Shown here piece by piece: positions 9,392-18,805 of a DNA stretch of 64,000 nucleotides. Under the pieces are notes generated by a model. That model searched no databases. It was given only the letters and a program-made list of their open reading frames with translations, and was not told where the DNA came from. The stretch is taken from assembly GCF_024159265.1 (NCBI RefSeq), contig NZ_JAMYWY010000001.1, positions 2,542,001 to 2,606,000 on the forward strand, given 5' to 3'. The translations under genes and the position numbers were made by a program. Every line of letters begins with the position of its first letter. Position 1 is the first letter of the stretch. The DNA is from Paenibacillus sp. 1781tsa1. GTDB taxonomy: Bacteria; Bacillota; Bacilli; Paenibacillales; Paenibacillaceae.

Positions 9392-9450
9392 TTAGTTAAT
9401 AGCTTCGATTGCATTTGAAGCTCTAAGGAAGTATAATTAAGGAAGACGGA

Positions 9451-9496
9451 AGAACCGTAGAATTAGGCTTTACAGCCTTGTTTACGGTTCTTTTTT
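9451..9496 (+). terminator. Terminator between cinA and recA
   Basis: AGAACCGTA (9451-9459) pairs with TACGGTTCT (9483-9491), with an inner AGGCT/AGCCT stem and a run of T. Confidence 0.8.
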
Positions 9497-9551
9497 CTGT
9501 TTAATGGAAAGTTTCTTTGAGGAAGAGGCGCCTCGGCCTTCACAAAAAAAA

Positions 9552-9565
9552 CGAATGTATGTTCG
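9552..9565 (+). promoter_or_regulatory. LexA (SOS) box upstream of recA
   Basis: CGAATGTATGTTCG differs by one base from the Gram-positive consensus CGAACRNRYGTTYG. It lies directly before the -35 box of the recA promoter, a normal place for LexA repression. Confidence 0.8.
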
Positions 9566-9574
9566 AAAAAAAGC

Positions 9575-9603
9575 TTGGCAAACGTGTTAAAACAAGGTAT
9601 CAT
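9575..9603 (+). promoter_or_regulatory. Sigma-A promoter of recA
   Basis: TTGGCA (9575-9580), 17-base spacer, TATCAT (9598-9603), about 30 bases before the recA start. Confidence 0.75.
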
Positions 9604-9634
9604 TATCTTATAAACAGTAAAGGGTGTGAGCTTA

Positions 9635-10699
9635 TTGTCAGACCGTCGTGCCGCGCTTGATATGGCGCTCCGTCAAATAGAGAAGCAATTTGGTAAAGGA
9701 TCCATCATGAAACTGGGTGAGTCCACTCATATGAATGTGGAAATTATTCCCAGCGGTTCCTTGGCTTTGGATATTGCATTAGGAACAGGCGGCTTGCCTA
9801 AAGGCCGTATTGTTGAAATATATGGACCTGAATCTTCAGGTAAAACAACTGTCGCATTGCATGCGATTGCTGAAGTACAACGTGTTGGTGGACAAGCAGC
9901 ATTTATCGATGCCGAGCATGCTCTTGATCCTCAATACGCAAGCAAATTGGGCGTTAACATTGACGAATTGCTTCTATCTCAGCCAGATACGGGTGAGCAA
10001 GGGCTGGAAATTGCAGAAGCTCTTGTACGCAGTGGTGCAGTAGATATCGTCGTTATTGACTCTGTAGCTGCATTGGTTCCAAAAGCAGAGATTGAAGGCG
10101 AAATGGGTGATTCACACGTTGGTTTGCAAGCGCGTTTGATGTCTCAGGCGTTGCGTAAATTGTCTGGTGCAATCAGCAAATCCAAAACAATCGCAATCTT
10201 CATTAACCAGCTTCGTGAGAAAGTCGGCGTTATGTTTGGTAACCCGGAAACAACACCTGGTGGTCGTGCTCTGAAGTTTTATTCTACAGTACGTCTGGAT
10301 GTGCGTCGTATTGAGAGTATCAAATCAGGTAATGACATGATTGGTAACCGTACTCGTATTAAAGTTGTGAAAAACAAAGTGGCACCTCCGTTTAAACAAG
10401 CGGAAGTGGATATCATGTATGGCGAGGGTATTTCAAGAGAAGGCAGTATCATTGACATTGGTACAGAGCTGGACATCGTTAATAAAAGTGGTGCATGGTA
10501 CTCCTACGAAGGCGAGCGTTTAGGACAAGGTCGTGAGAACGCGAAGCAGTTCATGAAAGAGCATAAAGACATTGCTGAAATCATTGAACAAAAAATTCGG
10601 GTAGCTAGTAACTTGACTACCGCAGTTCCTGCGCCAACTAGTGAAGAGCAACAAAAAGAAGCAGAAGAAGAACAAGAATTGTTTGAAATCAACGAGTAA
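9635..10699 (+). CDS. recA: Recombinase RecA
   Basis: 354 residues. It has the Walker A motif GPESSGKT (residues 64-71), MAW-like residues after it, and an acidic C-terminal tail. RecA forms the ATP-dependent filament on single-stranded DNA for strand exchange and triggers LexA self-cleavage. The TTG at 9635 gives the standard [12 protein letters not shown] start and has AAAGGG ten bases upstream; a GTG at 9626 would sit on the ribosome site. The SOS box and promoter upstream and the neighbouring recX agree. Confidence 0.98.
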   Translation: MSDRRAALDMALRQIEKQFGKGSIMKLGESTHMNVEIIPSGSLALDIALGTGGLPKGRIVEIYGPESSGKTTVALHAIAEVQRVGGQAAFIDAEHALDPQYASKLGVNIDELLLSQPDTGEQGLEIAEALVRSGAVDIVVIDSVAALVPKAEIEGEMGDSHVGLQARLMSQALRKLSGAISKSKTIAIFINQLREKVGVMFGNPETTPGGRALKFYSTVRLDVRRIESIKSGNDMIGNRTRIKVVKNKVAPPFKQAEVDIMYGEGISREGSIIDIGTELDIVNKSGAWYSYEGERLGQGRENAKQFMKEHKDIAEIIEQKIRVASNLTTAVPAPTSEEQQKEAEEEQELFEINE

Positions 10700-10820
10700 T
10701 CTCTCAAATCCTCCCTTGTAGGGAGGACCTTGAGGGGGGTTCCCACTGGACTCCGTAAACTTATCTGATTGAGCTTGGATCAATCTGGATAATGGATTGT
10801 AGTGGGAGTGCTCTTGCTGT

Positions 10821-10856
10821 CCAACAGCCCCTGTCCCAATGGACAGGGGCTGTTGG
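10821..10856 (+). other. Perfect 16-bp inverted repeat without T tract
   Basis: CCAACAGCCCCTGTCC, loop CAAT, then the exact complement. It lies between recA and recX. No T run follows, so it is not a classic terminator; it may shield the recA mRNA 3' end or work with the next hairpin. Confidence 0.7.
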
Positions 10857-10874
10857 CACGCTAACTGTGGAGCT

Positions 10875-10903
10875 AAAGGCCGGGCTGAGTCCCCGGCCTT
10901 TTG
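10875..10903 (+). terminator. Terminator after recA
   Basis: AAAGGCCGGG pairs with CCCGGCCTTTT, followed by TTGT. Stem and tail fit an intrinsic terminator; recX has its own ribosome site further down. Confidence 0.7.
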
Positions 10904-10978
10904 TATTAGCGTTCTCTGTCATTTGTGAAGAGGCGCTGGCGTAATCAGATTGAAAATAATGTGAAAGGGGAGACCTGA

Positions 10979-11716
10979 ATGGATCAACATGACGAGGATT
11001 TATATGAAGAAGCAGAACAGGACGGCCTATCCCAATTTCCGGACAACGAAGAGCTTATTATAACACGTGTAGAACGAACGAAACACAGGCAAGCTCGTTA
11101 TCGTATCACTTTTGGTATCCACTCCATTACAGTTCTTGAAGATGTGATGATTAAATACAGGATGACTCAAGGCAATACGTTTATGAAGAAGGATCTGGAA
11201 GAAATCATTGTAGCTGACGAGCGACAACGGACGTATGCACAGTCTCTGCGTTTCTTGGAGCATAAGCCGCGTACACGTCATGAATTAAGTCAGAAACTTC
11301 GTCAGAAAGAATTTGCTGCACCTTTAATTGAAGAGACGCTGGATCGACTTGAGCGCGAGAATTTGGTGGATGATGACCTATTTGCGAAGGAATGGACAAG
11401 ACAGCGTATGGAGGGCAAGCGGAAGGGAAAACTGTGGATAAGGCAAGAGCTTCGTCAAAAGGGCATTGCCAATGATCTCATTGCTGAAGCACTGGAAGGT
11501 GTCAGTACGGATGCGGAATTTGAGACTGCTATGAGTGCCGGACGAAAAAAATGGAATCAGGTCAAAGGGGACGTCAAAGAGAAGAAAAATAAAACGCTTC
11601 CCTTCTTAATGAGACGTGGTTTTTCAATGGATATGGTACGCCGGGTCGTGAATTGTTTAATTGAAGAAGATGAGGCTGGGGACCCTGAAGATGACGAAGC
11701 GTTGTTATGGGATTAG
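10979..11716 (+). CDS. recX: Regulatory protein RecX
   Basis: 245 residues. The C-terminal two thirds contain the repeated three-helix RecX motifs (YAQSLRFLEHKPRTRHELSQ, then IEETLDRLERENLVDD and FAKEWTRQR). RecX binds RecA filaments and modulates their assembly. The N-terminal extension rich in acidic residues is common in Firmicute RecX. ATG at 10979 with AAAGGGG upstream. Placement right after recA supports the call. Confidence 0.92.
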   Translation: MDQHDEDLYEEAEQDGLSQFPDNEELIITRVERTKHRQARYRITFGIHSITVLEDVMIKYRMTQGNTFMKKDLEEIIVADERQRTYAQSLRFLEHKPRTRHELSQKLRQKEFAAPLIEETLDRLERENLVDDDLFAKEWTRQRMEGKRKGKLWIRQELRQKGIANDLIAEALEGVSTDAEFETAMSAGRKKWNQVKGDVKEKKNKTLPFLMRRGFSMDMVRRVVNCLIEEDEAGDPEDDEALLWD

Positions 11717-11744
11717 CAGCCCAGAGTCTCTATACTGCATTCTC

Positions 11745-11774
11745 TTGACAATTTCTTTCGTCAAATACTAAAAT
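11745..11774 (+). promoter_or_regulatory. Probable sigma-A promoter for rny
   Basis: TTGACA (11745-11750), 18-base spacer, TAAAAT (11769-11774). It lies about 250 bases before rny; the 310-base space 11717-12026 has no gene I can see. Confidence 0.65.
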
Positions 11775-12026
11775 GGACATGAGTCTGTAAGAAATGGACA
11801 ACCCTTTTTCCTTCCAAAAAAGCGGTTTCGGTTTCTTAAGATTTATACCATTCTTAATTATGGGTTCGCTGGAAACAGTGAAGAGTACGTGGAAACATGT
11901 ACATGTGAAATGAAAATCGGCGGGGGATCGCCGTGAGTATTCGTTATTCCCAAAAATATGTAAGGTTTGAAAACTGCAAATTGACCCAAGGAATGCCTTG
12001 GAGGAACCAACGAGGAGGTGAACAGT

Positions 12027-13568
12027 ATGAATCCTGCAATCACGATCGCTCTCGTTGTGGCCGCGCTAATCATTGGGTTCGGAGTAGGATATTTTATTCG
12101 CAAATCTCTTGCAGAGGCTAAAATCTCTAGTGCGGAACAAGCTGCCGTACAAATCGTGGAGAACGCGAAGAAAGAGGCAGAGGCACTGAAGAAAGAAACG
12201 GTGCTGGAAGCGAAGGATGAAATCCATCGCATTCGTGCTGAAGCTGAAAAAGACACTCGTGAACGTCGGAATGAAATTCAACGACAAGAAAGACGATTGT
12301 TGCAAAAAGAAGAGTCGCTGGATAAAAAATTGGAATCACTCGAACGTAAAGAAGAGCAAGTGGCTAACAAAGAGAAACGAATTGATGAGACTCAGCAGCA
12401 GATCGAAATGATTTACAAAAACCAGGTGACAGAGTTGGAACGTATATCCAACCTCACCATGGAAGACGCACGCAGTATCATACTGTCCAACGTAGAACAG
12501 GAAGTTCGTCATGAGACGGCTCAAATGATCAAGGACATTGAACAACAAGCGAAGGAAGAAGCGGACAAAAAGTCCCGCGAGATTATTACACTCGCCATCC
12601 AACGTTGTGCGGCTGACCACGTAGCGGAAACAACGGTATCTGTTGTTACCCTGCCAAATGAAGAAATGAAAGGCCGGATTATCGGTCGTGAAGGACGTAA
12701 CATCCGTGCGCTTGAAACCCTTACAGGGATTGACCTCATTATCGATGATACGCCAGAAGCTGTTATTCTGTCGGGCTTTGACCCGATTCGCCGTGAGATT
12801 GCCCGTACTGCCCTTGAGAAACTGGTGGCTGACGGACGTATTCACCCGGCACGGATTGAAGAGATGGTTGAGAAATCCCGCAAAGAAGTGGATGAGCGCA
12901 TCCGTGAATACGGTGAGCAAGCTACCTTTGAAGTGGGCGTGCATGGTCTGCATCCGGATCTGATCAAAATTTTGGGCCGGTTGAAGTTCCGTACAAGTTA
13001 CGGTCAGAACGTCTTGAAACATTCGATGGAAGTCGCTTATCTGGCTGGATTGATGGCTGGCGAACTCGGAGAAGACGTAACTCTGGCAAGACGTGCAGGT
13101 CTATTGCATGACATCGGTAAAGCGCTGGATCACGAAGTGGAAGGATCACACGTCGAAATTGGCGTGGAGCTGGCGAAGAAATACAAAGAACATCCGGTTG
13201 TAATCAACAGTATCGCGTCCCATCACGGAGATTGCGAAGCGACTTCGGTCATTGCCATGTTGGTTGGTGCAGCAGATGCGCTCTCCGCAGCAAGACCAGG
13301 CGCACGCCGCGAAACGCTGGAAACGTATATCAAACGACTGGAGAAGCTGGAAGAGATTTCAGAATCCTTCGAAGGTGTTGAGAAATCATACGCCATTCAG
13401 GCCGGACGCGAAGTTCGTGTTATGGTACAGCCTGAGAAGATCGATGATGCTGAAGCCTTCCGCCTCGCCCGTGACATCACGAAGATGATTGAGAATGAAC
13501 TCGACTATCCGGGTCACATCAAAGTCACCGTCATCCGGGAAACCCGTGCGGTTGAATACGCAAAATAG
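12027..13568 (+). CDS. rny: Ribonuclease Y
   Basis: 513 residues, close to the usual 520. An N-terminal membrane anchor (residues about 4-24) leads to a long charged coiled coil (about 30-200), a KH domain with [15 protein letters not shown] and an HD domain with [12 protein letters not shown]. RNase Y starts mRNA decay by endonucleolytic cleavage and is held at the membrane in the degradosome-like complex. ATG 12027 follows GAGGAGGTGAACAGT; a GTG at 12018 overlaps that site. The rny-ymdB-spoVS order is conserved. Confidence 0.97.
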   Translation: MNPAITIALVVAALIIGFGVGYFIRKSLAEAKISSAEQAAVQIVENAKKEAEALKKETVLEAKDEIHRIRAEAEKDTRERRNEIQRQERRLLQKEESLDKKLESLERKEEQVANKEKRIDETQQQIEMIYKNQVTELERISNLTMEDARSIILSNVEQEVRHETAQMIKDIEQQAKEEADKKSREIITLAIQRCAADHVAETTVSVVTLPNEEMKGRIIGREGRNIRALETLTGIDLIIDDTPEAVILSGFDPIRREIARTALEKLVADGRIHPARIEEMVEKSRKEVDERIREYGEQATFEVGVHGLHPDLIKILGRLKFRTSYGQNVLKHSMEVAYLAGLMAGELGEDVTLARRAGLLHDIGKALDHEVEGSHVEIGVELAKKYKEHPVVINSIASHHGDCEATSVIAMLVGAADALSAARPGARRETLETYIKRLEKLEEISESFEGVEKSYAIQAGREVRVMVQPEKIDDAEAFRLARDITKMIENELDYPGHIKVTVIRETRAVEYAK

Positions 13569-13576
13569 AGCAATAC

Positions 13577-13613
13577 GGAAAAGTGGCCGCAGTAGTGGGC
13601 CACTTTTCCTTTT
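13577..13613 (+). terminator. Terminator after rny
   Basis: GGAAAAGTGGCC (13577-13588) pairs with GGCCACTTTTCC (13598-13609), followed by TTTT. Confidence 0.85.
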
Positions 13614-13633
13614 GATAGCCTCTTAAAGTGTGT

Positions 13634-13720
13634 GTTCAAAAAGAGCATATACTTATTCGGCTGGATTCCATATTCGATGCTGATAGGCATCCTTTGTAAT
13701 CAAAAGCAGGCTTTTTGAAC
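13634..13720 (+). repeat. MITE-like repeat, copy A (87 bp, internally deleted form)
   Basis: Starts GTTCAAAAAG and ends CTTTTTGAAC, a perfect 10-bp terminal inverted repeat. The body contains TTCCATATTCGATGCTGATAG and GTAATCAAAAGC, shared with copies at 39707 and 44124. It fills the rny-ymdB gap. Confidence 0.8.
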
Positions 13721-13772
13721 AACCTCTAAAAGGCTTTTGTACAAACTACACATCACGGAAAAAGAGATAGAG

Positions 13773-13815
13773 TCCTGCAAAGGTTCAACATTTGAAGTAA
13801 AAGGAGTTTGCAGGA
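13773..13815 (+). promoter_or_regulatory. Nested hairpin in the ymdB leader
   Basis: TCCTGCAAA (13773-13781) pairs with TTTGCAGGA (13807-13815); inside it TTCAA/TTGAA pairs across CAT. It ends just before the GAGGAGG ribosome site of ymdB, so it could affect translation or mRNA stability. Confidence 0.45.
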
Positions 13816-13834
13816 ATTGAGGAGGCAGTAATCA

Positions 13835-14629
13835 ATGAAAGTTTTGTTTATAGGTGACATCGTAGGCAATGTGGGACGTAAGGCATTAAAGGAAAATCTA
13901 CCGTACCTGAAATCGAAGTATAAACCACATGTGGTGATTGTGAATGGTGAAAATGCAGCAGCAGGTCGCGGCATTACCGGTGCAATCGCAAATGAGTTTT
14001 TCAACTGGGGTGTACATGGTATTACACTTGGCAATCATACCTGGGACAATAAGGATATTTTTGATTTTATAGATGATGAGCCTCGCATGATTCGTCCAGC
14101 GAACTTTCCACCAGGCACACCAGGACGAGGATACACGGTTGTCAAAGGCGAAGGGAAAGAATTGGCCATTGTCAATCTGCAAGGAAGAACGTTCCTGCCT
14201 GCTCTGGATTGCCCATTCCGTGTAGCTGATGAGATTGTTGATGAGCTGCGTCAGGACTATAAATGTATTCTGGTCGATATGCATGCTGAAGCGACGTCAG
14301 AGAAAATTGCCATGGGATGGCATCTGGATGGACGTGCGTCTCTCGTTGTAGGTACACATACGCATGTACAGAGTAACGATGATCGGATTCTGCCTGGAGG
14401 AACGGCATACTTGACGGATGCGGGCATGGTAGGGCCGCGTGACGGCATATTGGGCATGGAGCGTGAGGCCGTGCTGCGCAAGTTCTACACCCAGCTCCCG
14501 GTACGTTTCGTTGTGGATGATGGCAAATGGCATTTCCATGGTGTGTTTGTTGAAATTGATGAAGCTACAGGTGCGGCAACACGCATCGAAAAAATTCGTC
14601 TGATGGAAGACGAGTGGCGCATGGAATAG
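13835..14629 (+). CDS. ymdB: YmdB-type metallophosphoesterase (TIGR00282)
   Basis: 264 residues, full length. The calcineurin-like motifs are all present: GDIVGNVGRKAL, NGENAAAGRG, GNHTWDN, DMHAEATSEK and GTHTHVQ. In B. subtilis YmdB is a phosphodiesterase acting on 2',3'- and 3',5'-cyclic nucleotides and is needed for switching between motile and biofilm states. ATG behind GAGGAGGCAGTAATCA. It lies between rny and spoVS as in Bacillus. Confidence 0.95.
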   Translation: MKVLFIGDIVGNVGRKALKENLPYLKSKYKPHVVIVNGENAAAGRGITGAIANEFFNWGVHGITLGNHTWDNKDIFDFIDDEPRMIRPANFPPGTPGRGYTVVKGEGKELAIVNLQGRTFLPALDCPFRVADEIVDELRQDYKCILVDMHAEATSEKIAMGWHLDGRASLVVGTHTHVQSNDDRILPGGTAYLTDAGMVGPRDGILGMEREAVLRKFYTQLPVRFVVDDGKWHFHGVFVEIDEATGAATRIEKIRLMEDEWRME

Positions 14630-14667
14630 GGGTATTGTCCCAATTTGCAGGGAAACCCGTCTAAAAA

Positions 14668-14696
14668 GAAGGAATTTTTTTGCCTCCCGCGAATAA
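14668..14696 (+). promoter_or_regulatory. Sigma-H-like promoter of spoVS
   Basis: GAAGGAATT (14668-14676) matches the sigma-H -35 consensus RNAGGAWWW. After 11 bases comes CGCGAATAA (14688-14696) with the GAAT core. spoVS is a known sigma-H gene in B. subtilis. Confidence 0.7.
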
Positions 14697-14746
14697 CATC
14701 TAGTAAGTGGAAACAAACTTTCAACATTCCCAGGGAGGTACTTACC

Positions 14747-15007
14747 ATGGATGTATTAAAAGTTTCAGCAAAGTCCAATCCTAATTCTGTAGCCGGCGCT
14801 CTTGCAGGGGTTCTTCGTGAACGTGGAAATGCTGAACTGCAGGCAATTGGAGCGGGAGCACTGAACCAAGCCATTAAAGCGGTAGCGATAGCCCGGGGAT
14901 TTGTAGCACCAAGCGGAGTTGACCTGATTTGTATTCCAGCTTTTACAGACATTGTGATCGACGGCGAGGACCGAACGGCCATTAAGCTGATTGTGGAGCC
15001 CAGATAA
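14747..15007 (+). CDS. spoVS: Stage V sporulation protein S
   Basis: 86 residues, the exact length typical of SpoVS. It begins MDVLKVSAKSNPNSVAGALAGVLRERG and holds the Alba-like fold of the family, with VNQAIKA-type core (here LNQAIKAVAIARGFVAPSG). SpoVS affects septation and the progress of sporulation. ATG at 14747 follows CAGGGAGGT. A sigma-H-like promoter precedes it and a terminator follows, so it is its own unit. Confidence 0.97.
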   Translation: MDVLKVSAKSNPNSVAGALAGVLRERGNAELQAIGAGALNQAIKAVAIARGFVAPSGVDLICIPAFTDIVIDGEDRTAIKLIVEPR

Positions 15008-15025
15008 TACATGCAGTATGCATTG

Positions 15026-15059
15026 AACCTGTTTACGATGGATGTAGACAGGTTTTTTT
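15026..15059 (+). terminator. Terminator after spoVS
   Basis: AACCTGT (15026-15032) pairs with ACAGGTT (15048-15054), then a T run. Confidence 0.7.
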
Positions 15060-15097
15060 GCGTTTTCTTTGCAATAAAATATGGAGGAGGGTATAAG

Positions 15098-16099
15098 ATG
15101 TCCATGTCTGATTGGCGTGTAGCTGATTTTCACTGTGATGCACTGAGCAAAATTTTGATGCAGCCTGCTCTTTCTTTTGAAGATGCTCCAGAACTGGATG
15201 TGAATTTGCAACGCTTGAAAGAGGGGAAAGTAGGGTTGCAGGCGTTCGCCATCTATTTACCCGAAGTACTTGGCGGAGGCAAGTTTGAACATGTGATGGG
15301 GCAGTTAGAGATTTATCGTAGACGTGTAGAGAGAAATCAGGAGCGGCCTGGCGGCACACAGACGTTGTTATGGCGTGAACAGGTGGCTCAGGTGGGGCAA
15401 ACAGAGGATCCGTGGGGATTAATCACACTGGAGGGTGTAGATGGTCTGGAGGGCAACCTGTTCTATCTGGAGTTATGTTATCAGATGGGCGTTCGAATCA
15501 TTGGATTAACGTGGAATTATGCCAATTGGGCGGCTGACGGAGTCATGGAGAAGCGTGGGGCAGGTCTGACCGAGAAAGGGAAAGAACTGGTGCGCCAGTG
15601 TAATGAAATCGGAATGCTGCTCGATGTGTCGCATCTGACAGAGAAAGGGTTCTGGGAACTGGCTGACTTGAGTAAGCGTCCTTTTATTGCCTCCCACTCC
15701 AACAGCTATAGCGTATGCCCCCACGTGCGTAATCTGAAAGATGATCAGATCCAGGCCATCATTGCCCGGGAAGGGCGGATCGGACTGACGTTTGTGCCCT
15801 GGTTTGTTAAACAGGAGGGGGAAGTGTTTATCGAAGACCTGCTGCCTCATATCGAGCAGATCTGTTCTCAGGGCGGACAGAACCATCTGATGATGGGGTC
15901 GGATTTTGATGGAATCTCAACGTATATTCAGAGACTTGAACACTCAGGGCATTATCCAAGACTGACGGAAATCCTGCTCAAACATTATGATGAACATTTA
16001 GTGCGCGGCTGGTTGTGGGGGAATGCGATGAGTTATCTGGGGGAACACTTGCCAGAGAGCAATCCGAAGATGCAGATGAAGGGGAATTCCATGAAATAG
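15098..16099 (+). CDS. Membrane dipeptidase family (peptidase M19)
   Basis: 333 residues. The N-terminal VADFHCDAL carries the HxD zinc motif of M19 renal-dipeptidase-like enzymes, LEGVDGL supplies the bridging Glu, and SHSNSYSVCPHVRNL and MGSDFDG are further family motifs. Such enzymes hydrolyse dipeptides, including those with a D-residue at the C-terminal side; the substrate here is not known. ATG 15098 follows GGAGGAGGGTATAAG, which decides the start; an open frame extends upstream through the spoVS terminator and was rejected. Confidence 0.88.
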   Translation: MSMSDWRVADFHCDALSKILMQPALSFEDAPELDVNLQRLKEGKVGLQAFAIYLPEVLGGGKFEHVMGQLEIYRRRVERNQERPGGTQTLLWREQVAQVGQTEDPWGLITLEGVDGLEGNLFYLELCYQMGVRIIGLTWNYANWAADGVMEKRGAGLTEKGKELVRQCNEIGMLLDVSHLTEKGFWELADLSKRPFIASHSNSYSVCPHVRNLKDDQIQAIIAREGRIGLTFVPWFVKQEGEVFIEDLLPHIEQICSQGGQNHLMMGSDFDGISTYIQRLEHSGHYPRLTEILLKHYDEHLVRGWLWGNAMSYLGEHLPESNPKMQMKGNSMK

Positions 16100-16202
16100 T
16101 GAACTGATGTGTGGGTTGAATAGGTTGAATAAAGCTTGTTTTCCAAATAAAGGAGGGGAATGATGGTGAAATAAGTGTATTTCATGAATTTTCACCAGTT
16201 CG

Positions 16203-16232
16203 TTTTCATTTCACTCCAAAAAGGGGTATAAT
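16203..16232 (+). promoter_or_regulatory. Probable promoter of the pduL-like gene
   Basis: TATAAT at 16227-16232, with TTTTCA (16203-16208) 18 bases upstream; start codon about 60 bases downstream. Confidence 0.5.
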
Positions 16233-16292
16233 ACCATTGGATTGTTAAGAGCCTGAGTACAGGCCATAGATAAACAAGGAGTGAAATTTACA

Positions 16293-16865
16293 ATGAGTAA
16301 AACAGTACCTGTGGGCGTATCTGCCCGTCACATTCATGTATCCCAAGAGCACGTTGAAATTTTGTTTGGCAAAGGTTATGAACTGACTGAATTTAAACCT
16401 CTGTCCCAGCCTGGCCAATACGCTGCTAACGAAACAGTAGCGGTAATTGGTTCGAAAGGACAGTTTGATAAAGTGCGTATCCTCGGACCTGTTCGCCCTG
16501 AAACACAACTGGAGATCTCCATGACAGATTCATTTGCGATTGGTGTTAAAGCACCTGTACGTGAATCTGGAAGCATTGAAGGTACACCAGGAATCACGAT
16601 TAAAGGTCCTGCTGGCGAAGTAACAATCGATAAAGGTGTTATTGTTGCTGCTCGTCACATTCACTTCCATACTTCGGATGCTGCTAAATGGGGTATCGAG
16701 GACAAACAAATGCTAAAAGTTCGCCTCGGCGGAGATCGCGGTCTGGTACTGGAAAATGTACTGGCTCGTGTATCCGATTCTTTCGCACTGGACATGCATA
16801 TTGATACAGATGAAGCTAACGCTGCTGGCGCTCGTAATGGCGACACTGCTGAAATCATCGATTAA
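16293..16865 (+). CDS. pduL: PduL-type phosphate acyltransferase
   Basis: 190 residues. Two copies of the paired PduL motif are seen: VGVSARHIHVSQEH near the start and VAARHIHFHTSDAAKWG in the second half, the zinc-binding histidines of the family. PduL moves an acyl group between CoA and phosphate (propanoyl- or acetyl-CoA). No microcompartment genes are near, so this is a free-standing copy that may serve as a phosphotransacetylase. ATG 16293 after AAGGAG; GTG 16281 overlaps that site. Confidence 0.88.
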   Translation: MSKTVPVGVSARHIHVSQEHVEILFGKGYELTEFKPLSQPGQYAANETVAVIGSKGQFDKVRILGPVRPETQLEISMTDSFAIGVKAPVRESGSIEGTPGITIKGPAGEVTIDKGVIVAARHIHFHTSDAAKWGIEDKQMLKVRLGGDRGLVLENVLARVSDSFALDMHIDTDEANAAGARNGDTAEIID

Positions 16866-16915
16866 TACCATGGAATAGCTTCAGCAGCCAATTAGGGCGG
16901 TCTGAATAACGTATA

Positions 16916-16977
16916 AACCTGAGCACAGCCATTACGGGCCGGTTAATTCCAGCCCTGATGGCAAGGCTCAGGTTTTT
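16916..16977 (+). terminator. Long structured terminator after pduL
   Basis: AACCTGAGC (16916-16924) pairs with GCTCAGGTT (16965-16973) followed by TTTT; inner GCCAT/ATGGC and GGGC/GCCC stems extend the rod. Confidence 0.75.
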
Positions 16978-17065
16978 GTATTTTCTAAGTGTTCTTCTGA
17001 GCATGGCATGTCTCGGATTAGACGAAGGGACATGCGGTTTGGATGTGGAACTACAGCCCAATTCA

Positions 17066-17074
17066 TGCTATAAT
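17066..17074 (+). promoter_or_regulatory. Extended -10 promoter for miaB
   Basis: TGCTATAAT is an extended -10 element about 100 bases before miaB; no good -35 box is seen. Confidence 0.5.
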
Positions 17075-17177
17075 TTGCTGTAATGCTCTTTTACTGTTCC
17101 AAGCAAGTAATTCACGTGGAACAGGGATGAATGAACGATTTTTTATTAATAGAGGCTGTAAGGAGTGACCGAAGGAA

Positions 17178-18734
17178 ATGGCTAAAGACTCAAAAAAGGA
17201 TTACTCCCAATATTTTGATTTCTCCGATGCCAAAGTAATTTCGCAAGATGAATTCAGCAAAAAGATAAGAATCCGGGGCCGTGAGATTAACATCAAATCG
17301 GAACCTAATCATCGTCAGGAGAAACAGCGGGGCAAGGAAGACGTCCAGGTGTTATACGAAAATGCCGTTCCCGATGAACTGAAAAACATAGGGAAAGGCA
17401 AACACTATATTGTATATACGTATGGATGTCAGATGAACGAGCATGATTCGGAGACCATCAAAGGACTCCTTGAGTCTATGGGATATCAGGCTACAGAGGA
17501 TCGCAAAGAAGCTGATATTATCCTGCTCAATACATGTGCCATACGAGAAAATGCGGAAGATAAAGTATTTGGTGAGCTTGGTCACCTGAAAACGCTAAAA
17601 CTTGAACGTCCGGGATTGTTACTTGGCGTATGCGGGTGTATGTCCCAAGAGGAAGGCGTCGTCAACCGAATCATGCAGAAGCATGGCTTTGTGGATATGA
17701 TCTTTGGTACACATAATGTGCATCGACTGCCACATCTAATCCAGGAAGCGTTGTTCAGCAAAGAAATGGTTGTTGAGGTGTGGTCCAAGGAAGGCGACAT
17801 TATTGAGAACCTGCCGAAGAAACGTGAGGGTATGCGCGGCTGGGTGAACATTATGTATGGCTGCGACAAGTTCTGTACATATTGCATCGTTCCGTTTACA
17901 CGGGGCAAAGAACGCAGCCGTCGTCCTGAAGATGTCATTGCCGAAGTTAGGGATTTGGCTCGACAAGGCTTTAAGGAGATCACGCTGCTTGGTCAAAATG
18001 TGAATGCGTACGGCAAGGACTTCACTGACCTGAATTACAGCTTTGGTGACTTGATGGATGCCATTCGCCAAATTGATATTCCGCGAGTACGGTTTACAAC
18101 CAGTCATCCACGTGACTTCGATGACCGTTTGATTGAAGTGCTGGCCAAGGGCGGAAATCTGGTAGAGCACATTCATCTACCGGTGCAATCTGGCAGTTCG
18201 GAAGTACTCAAACGTATGAGCCGCAAGTATAGCCGGGAACACTATTTGAAACTGGCTGACAAAATTAAGAAGGCCATCCCGAATGTTGTGTTGACAACGG
18301 ATATTATTGTTGGTTTTCCGGGTGAAACGGAAGAACAGTTTGAAGATACACTTTCCCTTGTCCGTGAAGTAGGGTATGATTTTGCCTATACCTTTATTTA
18401 TTCCCCACGGGAAGGTACACCGGCTGCGGTGATGGAAGACAACGTACCGATGGAAGTGAAGAAGGAACGTTTGAAGCGCTTGAACGAAACGATCAACGTA
18501 TATAGCCATCGAAGCAATGAAGAACAACGTGGCAAAGTTGTTGAAGTGCTCGTTGAAGGTGAGAGCAAGCGGAATTCCGAAGTTCTGGCAGGACGTACGC
18601 GCAGCAACAAGCTGGTGCATTTTGAAGGACCAAAAGAGTTGATCGGTACTTTCGTACAAGTTGAAATCACCGATCCGATGACTTTTTATATTCGGGGCAA
18701 CCTGCTCTCTGAGCCGGTAGCTGCCAATCAGTAA
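17178..18734 (+). CDS. miaB: tRNA-2-methylthio-N6-dimethylallyladenosine synthase MiaB
   Basis: 518 residues. After an N-terminal extension, the UPF0004 domain starts at [13 protein letters not shown], the radical SAM cluster motif is [14 protein letters not shown] (CxxxCxxC), and a TRAM domain closes the protein. MiaB adds the methylthio group to i6A37 of tRNAs reading UNN codons, using two 4Fe-4S clusters. ATG 17178 behind GGAGTGACCGAAGG. The miaB-ricA pair is conserved in Bacillales. Confidence 0.96.
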   Translation: MAKDSKKDYSQYFDFSDAKVISQDEFSKKIRIRGREINIKSEPNHRQEKQRGKEDVQVLYENAVPDELKNIGKGKHYIVYTYGCQMNEHDSETIKGLLESMGYQATEDRKEADIILLNTCAIRENAEDKVFGELGHLKTLKLERPGLLLGVCGCMSQEEGVVNRIMQKHGFVDMIFGTHNVHRLPHLIQEALFSKEMVVEVWSKEGDIIENLPKKREGMRGWVNIMYGCDKFCTYCIVPFTRGKERSRRPEDVIAEVRDLARQGFKEITLLGQNVNAYGKDFTDLNYSFGDLMDAIRQIDIPRVRFTTSHPRDFDDRLIEVLAKGGNLVEHIHLPVQSGSSEVLKRMSRKYSREHYLKLADKIKKAIPNVVLTTDIIVGFPGETEEQFEDTLSLVREVGYDFAYTFIYSPREGTPAAVMEDNVPMEVKKERLKRLNETINVYSHRSNEEQRGKVVEVLVEGESKRNSEVLAGRTRSNKLVHFEGPKELIGTFVQVEITDPMTFYIRGNLLSEPVAANQ

Positions 18735-18805
18735 TACACACACCAATAAGTTGAGAATTTTGGGGTTCAATAACAGGTTCGGACATTTGCGCAAGTAGCG
18801 GAGGG

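Noticed and set aside
12336..13022. 228-codon open frame on the minus strand
   Set aside because: Antisense to rny, whose protein is clearly conserved; no ribosome site.
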